Shown: positions 16,123-24,929 of the stretch, piece by piece | Position numbering within the stretch: position 1 is the first letter of the stretch | Layout of the letters: every line of letters starts with the position of its first letter | Notes under the pieces: generated by a model | Database searches by the model: none | What the model saw: only the letters and a program-made list of their open reading frames with translations | Told to the model about the DNA's origin: nothing | Translations under genes and position numbers: made by a program | Origin: CAYFZO01 sp965211995 | GTDB lineage: Bacteria; Pseudomonadota; Gammaproteobacteria; Poriferisulfidales; Oxydemutatoraceae | Length of the DNA stretch: 64,000 nt | NCBI GenBank assembly: GCA_965211995.1 | Contig: OZ243040.1 | Span: 744,001-808,000, forward strand | Direction: 5' to 3'

Positions 16123-18449
16123 TGCGGTGCCGGAGCCTGTTCGCCCTGCTCCTGTGGTTGCCGTATGCGGTCTGCGCGCAAGAGTTCACGGTGCGCGATA
16201 TCCGCGTGCACGGCCTTGAGCGCATCAGCGCGGGCACCGTGTTCACCGAGTTGCCGGTGACGGTCGGCGACCGCATGGAAGAGGGGCGGGCGGCGTCTTT
16301 GATCAACGCGCTGTACCGCACCGGATACTTTGACGACGTCTCGGTCGCGCGCGAGCGGGAGGTGCTGGTGATCACGGTGCGGGAGCGTCCGGGGATTGCG
16401 GGGATTACGCTTTCCGGCAATAAGGACGTCGACGACGAACAGTTGCTCGAGGGGCTGGCTCAGGCCGGGATCGCGGTCGGGCGGGTGTTCGACCGCCAAC
16501 TGCTCGAACGCCTGGCCGAGGGATTGACCGAGCAGTACCAGGCGCTGGGCAAGTTCGGCGCGCGCATCAACCCCGAGGTTCAGGAACTTTCGGACAACCG
16601 GGTCAATATAGGAATCGCCATAGACGAAGGGGAAATTTCCAAGATCAGGGAATTCAGGATCGTCGGCAACCGCAAACTCTCCGACAAGGAATTGCTCGCC
16701 GGCATCGAGTCGGGCACCGCCCGGTGGTACGAGTTTTGGAGCGGCAAAAACAACTACTCGAGGGTCAAACTGGCGGGCGACCTCGAGGCTCTGCGCAGCG
16801 CCTACTACGACCGCGGTTATCTCGACTTCAAGGTCGAGGATACGCGCGTGTCGCTGAGTCCCGACAAGCGCGACATCTACGTGAAGATCGCGATCAAGGA
16901 GGGCGGGCAATACCGCATCGGCGACGTCAGCCTGTCGTGCCGCCTGGAGTTGGACCGCGCCGCGCTCAAGCGCCTGATCACGCTGCGCGAAGGCATGATC
17001 TTCTCGCGCGCCGAAACAATCCGCTCGAGCGAGGCGGTGGAGTTTCAGTTGAAGCACGTCGGTTACGCCCAGGCCAAGGTCAACGTGATCCCGAACACGG
17101 TCCCCGAAGAGGGCACGGTTGACGTCGCTTTCCTGGTTGAGCCCGGCCCCAAAACCTACGTGCGCCGGATCAATTTTCACGGCAACGACGGCACCGACGA
17201 CGAGGTTTTCCGCCGGGAACTCAGGCAGTTGGAGGGCGCCGAGTATTCGTCGGGCAAACTGGAACTGTCGCGGCGGCGCTTGCAGCGGCTGCCGTATGTC
17301 CAGTCGGCGGAGATCAACAGCCGGCCGGTCGAAGGCAAGCAGGATCAGGTGGACGTGGACATAGATCTGATCGAGGCCAGGTCGGGGAACCTCAGGCTCG
17401 GCGCCGGCTTCTCCGACGCCGAGGGCGCGGTGCTTTCTCTGGGCTTGAATCAGGAGAATTTTCTGGGCACCGGCAACCGCGTCGGCTTCGCTTTCAACAA
17501 CAGCAGAGCCAACACCAACTACACGGTTTCCTTTCTGGATCCCTTTTACACGATCAACGGCATCAGCCGCTCGTGGAGTATGTCGTACCGCTCCATCGAC
17601 AACTCGGAGCGCGACATCAACAATACCGAGACCGACGAGGCGCGCGTCCGGCTCGGTTTCAGCATCCCGCTTTCGGAAAACGACACTTTAAGCGTCGGCG
17701 GGACGCTGCAGGACATCCGGGTTTCGCCCGGCACCAACACCGGCAGCCGCTTGCGCGAGTACTACCAGGATCAGTGCGGTTTTTCGCCGCCGGCGACGGC
17801 GGGCGGGACCCCGGTCATCAACGATTGCGATTTTCTGAATCTGGTGGCGACGACCGGCCTCGATTACGATACGCGCGACCGTTCGCTGTTCCCGACCGAG
17901 GGCACTCGGATCAGCGGCAACCTGCAGGTGTTTATCCCGCTCGACGGTCTTTCCTATTACAAGGCGGACTATTTTCACCGCCACTATCTTTCTTTCGACG
18001 ACAACGCGGACTATGTTTTTGCGGGACGCGGCAGAGTGTCGTATGCTAGCGAGTATGGAGACACGGTCGGAGTCCCCCCCTACGACAGGTTCTTTGCCGG
18101 CGGCGCGAACAGTTTGCGCGGATATTCAAGCAATTCCCTGGGGCCGCAAGACGACAACGAAGATCCGCTGGGGGGGGATTTCAGGGTCTTGTTCGGCACC
18201 GACCTGTTTTTCCCCACCGACTTTTTATTTGACAGGCACAAACTTCGTATGAGCGGGTTTATGGATTATGGTAATGTTTTCTCGGAAGTGGAGGATTTCT
18301 CAGTGAGCGATATGCGCGGGTCGTATGGTCTGCAGGTGAGATGGTTGACGGCCGTGGGAGGCATTTCGTTCAATTTCGCCTCGCATTTTCAAAACGAGTC
18401 CGGCGACAGCGTCGAATCTTTTCAGTTTGACCTCGGGGCATCGTTCTAA
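16119..18449 (+). CDS. bamA: outer membrane protein assembly factor BamA
   Basis: BamA is the central barrel of the BAM machine that inserts beta-barrel proteins into the outer membrane. The 776 residues start with a signal peptide (cleavage near Ala20, before QEF). Five POTRA domains follow over about residues 21-420, for example FTVRDIRVHGLERISAGTV and ITVRERPGIAGITLSGNKDV. The C-terminal barrel contains GLNQENFLGTGNRVGFAF, the RGYSSNSLGPQ loop and a terminal aromatic strand ending LGASF. The protein overlaps rseP by 4 bases. Skp and the lipid A genes follow, as in E. coli. Confidence 0.97.
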   Translation: MMRCRSLFALLLWLPYAVCAQEFTVRDIRVHGLERISAGTVFTELPVTVGDRMEEGRAASLINALYRTGYFDDVSVAREREVLVITVRERPGIAGITLSGNKDVDDEQLLEGLAQAGIAVGRVFDRQLLERLAEGLTEQYQALGKFGARINPEVQELSDNRVNIGIAIDEGEISKIREFRIVGNRKLSDKELLAGIESGTARWYEFWSGKNNYSRVKLAGDLEALRSAYYDRGYLDFKVEDTRVSLSPDKRDIYVKIAIKEGGQYRIGDVSLSCRLELDRAALKRLITLREGMIFSRAETIRSSEAVEFQLKHVGYAQAKVNVIPNTVPEEGTVDVAFLVEPGPKTYVRRINFHGNDGTDDEVFRRELRQLEGAEYSSGKLELSRRRLQRLPYVQSAEINSRPVEGKQDQVDVDIDLIEARSGNLRLGAGFSDAEGAVLSLGLNQENFLGTGNRVGFAFNNSRANTNYTVSFLDPFYTINGISRSWSMSYRSIDNSERDINNTETDEARVRLGFSIPLSENDTLSVGGTLQDIRVSPGTNTGSRLREYYQDQCGFSPPATAGGTPVINDCDFLNLVATTGLDYDTRDRSLFPTEGTRISGNLQVFIPLDGLSYYKADYFHRHYLSFDDNADYVFAGRGRVSYASEYGDTVGVPPYDRFFAGGANSLRGYSSNSLGPQDDNEDPLGGDFRVLFGTDLFFPTDFLFDRHKLRMSGFMDYGNVFSEVEDFSVSDMRGSYGLQVRWLTAVGGISFNFASHFQNESGDSVESFQFDLGASF

Positions 18450-18456
18450 AGGGCCG

Positions 18457-18987
18457 ATGCGGCGGCGACCGGCTAATTTCCGCGCACTGGTCGCGCTGGC
18501 CGCGGCGGCATTTCTGCCGGCGTGGCCGGTGTTCGCGGGCGCCGCCGACGCCGGGGTCGGCTTCGTCAATATCCCGGTGATCATGGACAAGGCGCCGCAG
18601 GCAAAAATCGCGCGCGAGAAGTTGCAGCGGGAGTTTTCGGGGCGCCGCAAACAACTCGATGACTGTCGCCGCGACATCGAAGACCTCGACCGCAAGTTGC
18701 GGCGCGAAGGCCGGGACATGGAAAAGAGCCGGCGCGACCGAATGATCGCCCGGATCAAGAGCAGGCGCAGGGAGTGCGGCGATCTGCGCGAGGAATTCGA
18801 GGCGGATTTCAACCGCCGCCGCGGCGAGGAACTCAATGAACTGCAAAAACAGATCTCCGGCGTGATCGAGAGGATCGCGGAGAAGCGCGAACTCAAGTTG
18901 ATCGTGGGGCCGCCGGTCATCTACGTGGACGAGCAGAGGAATTTGACCGAAGAAGTGCTCGACGCGCTTGCGCGCGAAAGCAGATAG
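18457..18987 (+). CDS. skp: periplasmic chaperone Skp/OmpH family
   Basis: Skp is a trimeric periplasmic holdase that carries unfolded outer membrane proteins to BamA, encoded just upstream. The 176 residues begin with an arginine-rich signal peptide (MRRRPANFRALVALAAAAF) cleaved around residue 27. The motif GVGFVNIPVIMDKAPQAK follows, and then the long charged coiled-coil tentacles rich in Arg, Glu and Lys. The family C-terminus VIYVDEQRNLTEEVLDAL is present. The ATG at 18457 lies 7 bases after the bamA stop; an earlier in-frame ATG at 18427 would overlap bamA. Confidence 0.92.
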   Translation: MRRRPANFRALVALAAAAFLPAWPVFAGAADAGVGFVNIPVIMDKAPQAKIAREKLQREFSGRRKQLDDCRRDIEDLDRKLRREGRDMEKSRRDRMIARIKSRRRECGDLREEFEADFNRRRGEELNELQKQISGVIERIAEKRELKLIVGPPVIYVDEQRNLTEEVLDALARESR

Positions 18988-18995
18988 GTGGCGGC

Positions 18996-20036
18996 GTGGC
19001 GTACACGCTGGACGAATTGGCCGCGCACACGGGCGCGGAACTCAGCGGCGACCCGGACATTGCGATAGCCGGCATCGGCAGCCTCGCCGCGGCCGCGCCC
19101 GGGCAGATCGCTTGCTTGAACAATCCCCGTTACCGCGAGCAACTCAAACTCACCCGCGCTTCCGCGGTGCTGCTGCGGCGCGAGGACCGGGAATTATGCA
19201 AATTGCCGAGTTTGGTGTGCGCCGACCCGCACGTCGCTTTCGCCCGTCTGTCGCAACTCTTTTGGCAACGGCCGCGTCCCGAGCCGGGGGTGCACGCAAG
19301 CGCCGTCGTCGCCGACGATAGCCGCCTCGGCGCAGGCGTAGCGGTCGGTCCCGGTGCGGTCGTCGGCGCGGGCACGGTCGTCGGCGCCGACGGCGTGATC
19401 GGCCCCAACTGCACGCTCGGCGAAGGCTGCACGCTCGGCGAGCGTTGCCATCTGAGCGCCGGCGTCGTGCTCGCGCACGGCGTGCGTCTCGGCAACGACG
19501 TGCTGATCCATGCCGGCGCGGTGGTCGGCGCCGATGGTTTCGGTTTCGCCGACGACCACGGCGTTTGGGTTAAAATTCTGCAGCACGGCGGAGTCGTCGT
19601 CGGAGACAACGTCGAGATCGGAGCCAACACGACGATTGACCGCGGCGCGATAGACGACACCGTGATCGAGGAAGGCGTGAAAATAGACAACCAAGTGCAG
19701 ATCGCCCACAACGTCCGCATCGGCGCGCATACCGCAATCGCCGGCTGCGTCGGCATCGCGGGCAGCACCACCGTCGGCCGCCACTGCCGCATCGGCGGGG
19801 CCGCGGGCCTCGGCGATCACCTGACAATCTGCGACCGCGTGACGATCGCCGGCATGACGGCGGTCAACGCGTCGATCCGCAAAGCCGGATTCTACGCTTC
19901 GAGCGCCCCGCTTGAACCCTATCGCGATTGGCTTAGGAACGCGGCGAGGATCAAGCAACTCGACCGGCTTGCAAGGCGCGTGCGGCGCCTCGAGAAGACG
20001 GCGGTGAAAGACGCGGGGCACGACGGCGATGACTGA
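18996..20036 (+). CDS. lpxD: UDP-3-O-(3-hydroxyacyl)glucosamine N-acyltransferase LpxD
   Basis: LpxD adds the second 3-hydroxyacyl chain, from acyl-ACP, in lipid A synthesis. The 346 residues contain the uridine-binding N-terminal domain (TLDELAAHTGAELSGDPD, residues 3 to about 100). Left-handed beta-helix hexapeptides follow up to about 300 (VGADGFGFADDHGVWVKI, GANTTIDRGAIDDTVI, IDNQVQIAHNVRIG with the catalytic His), and the protein ends in a helical C-terminus. The GTG start at 18996 is preceded by AGGTGG. It overlaps fabZ by 8 bases. Confidence 0.96.
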   Translation: MAYTLDELAAHTGAELSGDPDIAIAGIGSLAAAAPGQIACLNNPRYREQLKLTRASAVLLRREDRELCKLPSLVCADPHVAFARLSQLFWQRPRPEPGVHASAVVADDSRLGAGVAVGPGAVVGAGTVVGADGVIGPNCTLGEGCTLGERCHLSAGVVLAHGVRLGNDVLIHAGAVVGADGFGFADDHGVWVKILQHGGVVVGDNVEIGANTTIDRGAIDDTVIEEGVKIDNQVQIAHNVRIGAHTAIAGCVGIAGSTTVGRHCRIGGAAGLGDHLTICDRVTIAGMTAVNASIRKAGFYASSAPLEPYRDWLRNAARIKQLDRLARRVRRLEKTAVKDAGHDGDD

Positions 20037-20478
20037 CGGCACCGCGAGCGGCAAAGGCGCGCAACTGCTCGAGCGGCTGCCGCACCGCTATCCGATGAGA
20101 TTGGTGGACGCGGTGCTGGAACTGCGGGCCGACTACATCAAGGCGGTCAAGAACGTCACCGCCAACGAGCCTTTCTTTCCGGGGCATTTTCCCGGGATGC
20201 CGGTGATGCCGGGCGTGCTGATCGTCGAGGCGCTGGCGCAGGCTTCGATCGTGCTGGCGATGAACATGTCCGACGTAAGCAGCAGGCAAGGGCTGTATCT
20301 TCTGGTCGGGGTTGACAACGCGCGCTTCAAGCGCCAGGTGCTGCCGGGCGACCGCCTGATCCTCGAATCGCGGCGCGGCCGCATCAAGGGCAATTACTGC
20401 ACTTTTGAAACCGTCGCGAGCGTCGGCGGTGAAACCGCGGCGTCGGCGCAGTTGAAAAGCATGTTCAAGGAAGGCTGA
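20029..20478 (+). CDS. fabZ: 3-hydroxyacyl-[ACP] dehydratase FabZ
   Basis: FabZ dehydrates 3-hydroxyacyl-ACP to enoyl-ACP in fatty acid elongation and competes with LpxA and LpxD for hydroxyacyl-ACP, which explains its place between them. The 149-residue hot-dog fold protein has LPHRYPMRLVD, the catalytic histidine in FFPGHFPGMPVMPGVLI and the glutamate in VEALAQ. Length is typical. The ATG lies inside the lpxD end. Confidence 0.96.
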   Translation: MTDGTASGKGAQLLERLPHRYPMRLVDAVLELRADYIKAVKNVTANEPFFPGHFPGMPVMPGVLIVEALAQASIVLAMNMSDVSSRQGLYLLVGVDNARFKRQVLPGDRLILESRRGRIKGNYCTFETVASVGGETAASAQLKSMFKEG

Positions 20479-20487
20479 CGCGCGGTG

Positions 20488-21300
20488 ATGAGTTCCGGCG
20501 CCGATCATCCGTCCGGCGGCGCACCCGGCGACGGACTCATTCACGCCACCGCGGTCATCGCTCCGTCGGCGCGTCTGGGCCGCGGCGTCGAGGTCGGGCC
20601 ATACAGCATCATCGAGTCGGACGTCGAGATCGGCGACGGCACCCGCGTCGGCCCCCACGTCGTGATCCGCGGGCGCACCCGCGTCGGGCGCGACAACCGC
20701 ATCTATCAGTTCGCCTCGCTCGGCGACGAGCCGCAGGATAAAAAATACGCGGGCGAAGCGAGCGAATTGCTTGTCGGCGACCGCAACGTTGTCCGCGAAT
20801 ACTGCACCCTCAACCGCGGCACCGCCGACGGCGGCGGCAAAACCTTGATCGGGGACGACAATTGGATCATGGCTTACGTGCACGTCGCCCACGACTGCAT
20901 CATCGGCAACCACGCAATCTTCGCCAACGGCTCGTCGCTCGCCGGGCACGTCGAAGTCGGCGACTACGCGATCCTCAGCGCTTTCGTGCTGGTGCACCAA
21001 TTCTGCCGCATCGGCAGACATTCATTCACCGGGCCCGCGACCGTGCTGACGCAGGACCTGACGCCGTTCACGCTCGCGTCGGGCCAACCCGCAAAAACCT
21101 ATTCACTCAACAAGGAAGGCCTCAAGCGCCGCGGTTTCGACGCCGAACTGGTTACCGCGCTGCGCTGCTGCTACCGGCAACTGGTCAGGCGCAACGGCGG
21201 CGGCAAAGTTCGGGACCTCGGCGAGTTGGCGCGGCAATACCCGGAAGTCGGGGAATTCATCCGCTTTGTCGAGACGAGTCGCCGCGGCATTCTGCGTTGA
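20488..21300 (+). CDS. lpxA: UDP-N-acetylglucosamine O-acyltransferase LpxA
   Basis: LpxA performs the first acyl transfer of lipid A synthesis, from 3-hydroxyacyl-ACP to UDP-GlcNAc. The 270-residue protein is a left-handed beta helix (IHATAVIAPSARLGRGVEVGPYSII). The catalytic His is in AYVHVAHDCIIGNH, followed by LAGHVEVGDYAILSAFVLVHQFCRIGRHSF and the family-specific C-terminal helices. An adjacent GTG at 20485 is an equally possible start. In E. coli lpxB follows; here the next genes are a yjeT-like gene and hisZ, so lpxB must lie elsewhere. Confidence 0.96.
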   Translation: MSSGADHPSGGAPGDGLIHATAVIAPSARLGRGVEVGPYSIIESDVEIGDGTRVGPHVVIRGRTRVGRDNRIYQFASLGDEPQDKKYAGEASELLVGDRNVVREYCTLNRGTADGGGKTLIGDDNWIMAYVHVAHDCIIGNHAIFANGSSLAGHVEVGDYAILSAFVLVHQFCRIGRHSFTGPATVLTQDLTPFTLASGQPAKTYSLNKEGLKRRGFDAELVTALRCCYRQLVRRNGGGKVRDLGELARQYPEVGEFIRFVETSRRGILR

Positions 21301-21339
21301 TGCTTCGCGAATAACGGCCGCGGCACTCTGAAAGCACGT

Positions 21340-21345
21340 TATAAT
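21340..21345 (+). promoter_or_regulatory. candidate -10 box before the hisZ-purA genes
   Basis: A consensus TATAAT lies at 21340-21345, 51 bases ahead of the first start codon of the yjeT-like/hisZ/purA group, in the 96-base gap after lpxA. No good -35 is visible at the right distance. Confidence 0.35.
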
Positions 21346-21396
21346 GACAAGCTTTGCCTTGAGAACAGTGGAACCGGCGGCGCCGGAATAACTATC

Positions 21397-21585
21397 GTGC
21401 AGTGGTCGGACTTGCTTGCGGCGGTTGCGCTGCTGCTGGTGTTTGAGGGGCTGGTGCCTTGCCTGAGGCCGTCGGCGGTACGCAGCTTCGCGCGCGCGCT
21501 CGAATCGCTCAACGACCGGCAGCTGAGGCTGGCGGGATTCCTGTCCATGCTCGGCGGTGCCATATTGCTCTCGGTCGTGCGCTGA
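21397..21585 (+). CDS. DUF2065 (YjeT-like) small inner membrane protein
   Basis: The 62-residue protein has two hydrophobic segments (WSDLLAAVALLLVFEGLVPCL, and LRLAGFLSMLGGAILLSVV) joined by a basic loop (RSFARALESLNDRQ). This matches the DUF2065/YjeT family, whose function is unknown. In gammaproteobacteria it lies between hflKC and hisZ or purA; here it keeps the hisZ-purA neighbours but hflKC is absent. The start is the GTG at 21397. It ends 20 bases before hisZ. Confidence 0.85.
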   Translation: MQWSDLLAAVALLLVFEGLVPCLRPSAVRSFARALESLNDRQLRLAGFLSMLGGAILLSVVR

Positions 21586-21605
21586 AACCTCAGGTTCGTT
21601 ATTGC

Positions 21606-22784
21606 ATGAATGCTAAGCCCTGGCTGCTGCCCGTCGGGATCGAGGAAGATTCGCCGCCCGTCGCGCGGCGCATCGAGCGGTCGCGCCGGCGCGTGCTTGA
21701 CCTGTTCGAAGCGTGGGGGTACGACCTCGTTATTCCGCCGCTGATCGAATATCTCGAGTCGCTGCTGATTACCGGCGACGAATCGCTCGAACTGCAAACC
21801 CTGAAACTCGTGGACCAATTGAACGGGCGCATGATGGGAGTGCGCGCGGATATGACGCCGCAGGTCGCGCGCATCGACGCGCGGATGCCGGGCGCGGGCG
21901 CGGTCAACCGCCTGTGCTACGCCGGCACGACGTTGAAAGCGCGTCCCGACGGGGTGCGCGGGACGCGCTCGCCGTTGCAGTTCGGCGCCGAGATCTACGG
22001 CGACGCAGGCCGCGACGGCGACGGCGAGATCATCCGCCTGATGCTCGAAACCCTCGCGACGCTCGGCGTGCGCGACGTCTATATTGATCTCGGCCACGTC
22101 GGCATCTGCTCGGCGCTGGCCGCCGCCGCGGGTCTCGACGAGCGCCGCGAGCACGAGTTGTCGGGTCTGCTCAACAGCAAGGCCGCGCACGAAATGCAGG
22201 TTTATCTCGACGCGCAGGGAATCACCGGCGGCGTGCGCGCGCAACTCGAGGCCTTGCTCGAACTGAACGGCGGGCCCGAGGTGCTCGACGAGGCGCGGGC
22301 TTTGTTCGGCGACGTGCCCGGCGCCGGCAAGGCGCTCGACGAACTCAGCGTGATCGCCGCGAGTCTGTCCGCGGCCGGCGTCGCACCGCATTACGATCTC
22401 GCCGAATTGCGCGGCTACCATTACAAGACCGGGATCGTATTTGCGGCGTTCACCCCCGGCGTCGGCCAGGAGATTGCGCGCGGCGGGCGTTACGACGACA
22501 TCGGCAAGGTGTTCGGCCGCGCCCGTCCCGCGACCGGCTTCAGCGGCGACCTCAAACTGCTGGTCGAGATCGTCGCCGACGGCGGCGCGGAAAAGCGGGC
22601 GATTTTCTCGCCGCGGCCCGCGCCCGGCGAGAATGAAAGCGCCTTGAGCGAAACGGTCGCCGCGTTGCGCACACAAGGCGCGCGGGTGGTCCAGCAACTG
22701 CACGAGAGCGATACGCCCGCGCGCCTCGGCTGCCGCCGGGTATTGGTGCCGCAGGGCGGCGCCTGGGTCGTCAAGGAGGTTTGA
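21606..22784 (+). CDS. hisZ: ATP phosphoribosyltransferase regulatory subunit HisZ
   Basis: HisZ is a histidyl-tRNA synthetase-like protein that pairs with the short form of HisG and makes it sensitive to histidine. The 392 residues show the class II synthetase core without an anticodon domain: LFEAWGYDLVIPPLIEYLESLL, MGVRADMTPQVARIDAR, RLCYAGTTLK and YHYKTGIVFAAFTPGVGQEIARGGRYDD. Its position before purA is common for hisZ. Its presence implies that a short hisG lies elsewhere in the genome. The ATG at 21606 gives the family start; the longer upstream frame overlaps the yjeT-like gene. Confidence 0.93.
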   Translation: MNAKPWLLPVGIEEDSPPVARRIERSRRRVLDLFEAWGYDLVIPPLIEYLESLLITGDESLELQTLKLVDQLNGRMMGVRADMTPQVARIDARMPGAGAVNRLCYAGTTLKARPDGVRGTRSPLQFGAEIYGDAGRDGDGEIIRLMLETLATLGVRDVYIDLGHVGICSALAAAAGLDERREHELSGLLNSKAAHEMQVYLDAQGITGGVRAQLEALLELNGGPEVLDEARALFGDVPGAGKALDELSVIAASLSAAGVAPHYDLAELRGYHYKTGIVFAAFTPGVGQEIARGGRYDDIGKVFGRARPATGFSGDLKLLVEIVADGGAEKRAIFSPRPAPGENESALSETVAALRTQGARVVQQLHESDTPARLGCRRVLVPQGGAWVVKEV

Positions 22785-22786
22785 CG

Positions 22787-24088
22787 ATGGCCGGGACGGT
22801 GGTATTGGGATTGCAGTGGGGCGACGAAGGCAAAGGCAAGATCGTGGACTGCCTCGCGCGGCACGCGGCGGCGGTGGTGCGTTTTCAAGGCGGGCACAAC
22901 GCCGGACATACGATCATCGTTGACGGCAAGAAGATCGTCCTGCATCTGGTTCCGTCGGGCATTCTGCACCGGCGCGGCGCATGTCTGATCGGCAACGGCG
23001 TGGTCGTGTCGCCGGCGCATCTGCGCGAGGAGATCGCGATGCTGGAAGCGCGCGGCGTGCAAGTCCATCCGTACCTGAAAATTTCGTTCGAGTGCCCGTT
23101 GCTGCTGAGTTGTCACCGCCTGGTGGACCTCGCGCGCGAGCAAGCGAGCGGCGGCGCGGCGATCGGCACCACCGGCCGCGGCATCGGCCCCGCCTACGAA
23201 GACAAAGTTGCGCGGCGTGCGCTGCGCGTATCCGACCTGCTCGACGAGCGCCGTTTCGCCGAGCGCCTGGAGGCGTTGTTCGCCTATCACAATTTCGCGC
23301 TCGAGCATCAATATCACGCCGCGCCCGCGGATTGGCGCGCCGAACTCGACGCGATCCTCGGCTGGCGCGAGGCTTTGCTCGAGATGGCCGACGACGTGTC
23401 CGCGAGGCTCATGCGCCTGCGTGAACGGGGCGAGAAGGTCTTGTTCGAGGGCGCGCAGGGGACGATGTTGGATAACGACCACGGCACTTATCCGTACGTA
23501 ACCTCATCGAACACTTCGATCGGCGCGGCGATCGTCGGCGCGGGCGTTCCGCCGTCGCACTTCGACCGGGTGCTCGGCGTGGTCAAGGCGTATACCACCC
23601 GCGTCGGCAACGGCCCGTTCCCGACCGAACTCGACAACGAGGCCGGCGTGCATCTGGCCGAGCAAGGCAATGAATTCGGCGCGACCACCCACCGCGAGCG
23701 CCGCTGCGGCTGGTTCGATGCGGTCGCGGTGCGCAAGGCGATTGCGGTCAACGGCGTCGACAGTTTGTGCCTGACCAAACTCGACGTGCTCGACGGTCTC
23801 GAAACGCTGCGCCTGTGCGTCGGCTACCGCGGTCTGGACGACGACGTGCGCGCGTACTCGGCGCCGCTGTGCGCGGCTTATGCGCCCGAGTACGAGGAAA
23901 TGCCAGGGTGGCCGGGCGCCGAAGTAGCCGGCGTGACCGATTACGCACGGCTGCCGGCGGCGGCGAAGGACTACGTCGAGCGGATAGAAGAATTGGCCGG
24001 CGTGCCGGTGGGCGTGATCTCGACCAGTCCCGACAGGAACGGAAACGTTTTCAGGAGCGATGCTTTTGACAATTTACTATCGCGATGA
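22787..24088 (+). CDS. purA: adenylosuccinate synthetase
   Basis: PurA joins IMP and aspartate with GTP to give adenylosuccinate, the first step from IMP to AMP. The 433 residues carry the signature VVLGLQWGDEGKGKIVD at the N-terminus, HNAGHTI, GRGIGPAYEDK and LFEGAQGTMLDNDHGTYPYVTSSNT, and end near VPVGVISTSPDRNGNVF. AGGAGG at 22774-22779 fits the ATG at 22787; an in-frame TTG at 22781 is less likely. The last 145 coding bases (23944 to the stop) form the first copy of a tandem duplication that continues downstream. Confidence 0.97.
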   Translation: MAGTVVLGLQWGDEGKGKIVDCLARHAAAVVRFQGGHNAGHTIIVDGKKIVLHLVPSGILHRRGACLIGNGVVVSPAHLREEIAMLEARGVQVHPYLKISFECPLLLSCHRLVDLAREQASGGAAIGTTGRGIGPAYEDKVARRALRVSDLLDERRFAERLEALFAYHNFALEHQYHAAPADWRAELDAILGWREALLEMADDVSARLMRLRERGEKVLFEGAQGTMLDNDHGTYPYVTSSNTSIGAAIVGAGVPPSHFDRVLGVVKAYTTRVGNGPFPTELDNEAGVHLAEQGNEFGATTHRERRCGWFDAVAVRKAIAVNGVDSLCLTKLDVLDGLETLRLCVGYRGLDDDVRAYSAPLCAAYAPEYEEMPGWPGAEVAGVTDYARLPAAAKDYVERIEELAGVPVGVISTSPDRNGNVFRSDAFDNLLSR

Positions 24089-24292
24089 GCCGGGCGGCTG
24101 CGGGTTTCGCGCGGTTTGCGCACGGCTGCCGGCGGCGGCGAAGGACTACGTCGAGCGGATAGAAGAATTGGCCGGCGTGCCGGTGGGCGTGATCTCGACC
24201 AGTCCCGACAGGAACGGAAACGTTTTCAGGAGCGATGCTTTTGACAATTTACTATCGCGATGAGCCGGGCGGCTGCGGGTTTTGCGCGGTTT
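23944..24292 (+). repeat. tandem duplication of the purA 3' end (period 175 bp)
   Basis: Bases 23944-24117 and 24119-24292 are the same 174-bp sequence with one difference (C at 24108, T at 24283). The unit covers the last 47 or so codons of purA, its stop and about 29 bases beyond. The spacing of 175 is not a multiple of three, so the second copy is out of frame with purA. The near identity means a recent event, or an assembly error in this region. Confidence 0.95.
24119..24263 (+). pseudogene. duplicated purA C-terminal fragment
   Basis: The second repeat copy encodes the last residues of PurA again (from RLPAAAKDYVERIEEL to AFDNLLSR) and stops at 24261-24263. It can be read from an ATG at 24060 as a 67-residue frame, which starts inside the purA end. 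It lacks the nucleotide-binding parts of PurA, so it cannot be an enzyme. I treat it as a by-product of the tandem duplication. Confidence 0.85.
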
Positions 24293-24764
24293 TCAAACCG
24301 CGGCCGGTCAAGCCGCTTACCGCTGCGCTGCAATTTCAGCAGGGAGTGACTTAACGTGTTGCTTAGTTGTCGGCGCATAACCGGTACTCGCCGCAGGCGC
24401 GGCTTTCAATGCGCCCGCCATCCGGATGATGACGTCGTCCGACGCTTGCGCGCGTGCCGCCGCGACGGTCGCGTGCAGTTGTACGACGCCTGCGATCTTC
24501 GCGGCCGCACGGCGGCGGCGCCCGCAGCGGCCGCGGAGATGCGCGTATTCAGGGCGTTGCGCGGCGTGACCGGCAAGTGGGCGCCGGCCGTCCGCGCGGC
24601 TTGGCGAGACTTGCTCTTTTCCGGATTGAAACAGCGTTGGCGGCGCGCCGCGGCGGAATTCGGGCTTTCCGCCCGCCGGTATTTTGCCGGGCTGCGATTT
24701 GAAACCGGCGCTCGCTTCGCGTTCGGCCGGCGGTGGTTGCGGATGCGCCTGGGCGCGGCGGTCT
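24293..24764. other. intergenic region between the purA duplication and tRNA-Leu
   Basis: About 470 bases with no gene I can support. Open frames exist on both strands but are arginine- and alanine-rich, lack family resemblance and have no ribosome binding site. The segment is GC-rich and holds short GC palindromes. It is the downstream side of the minus-strand tRNA-Leu; I see no U-rich terminator. Confidence 0.5.
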
Positions 24765-24848
<84 letters not shown>

Positions 24849-24870
24849 ATCGTTTTTGCACGAACGCGCG

Positions 24871-24899
24871 ACTGTATAGCGACCGCCGATGCCTGTCAA
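24871..24899 (-). promoter_or_regulatory. tRNA-Leu promoter
   Basis: On the minus strand a consensus -35 TTGACA (24894-24899) and a -10 TACAGT (24871-24876) are separated by exactly 17 bases. The predicted start lies about 15 bases before the mature tRNA. Confidence 0.75.
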
Positions 24900-24929
24900 T
24901 CGCTTTATTTCACGGCGGTTGACTTGCAG

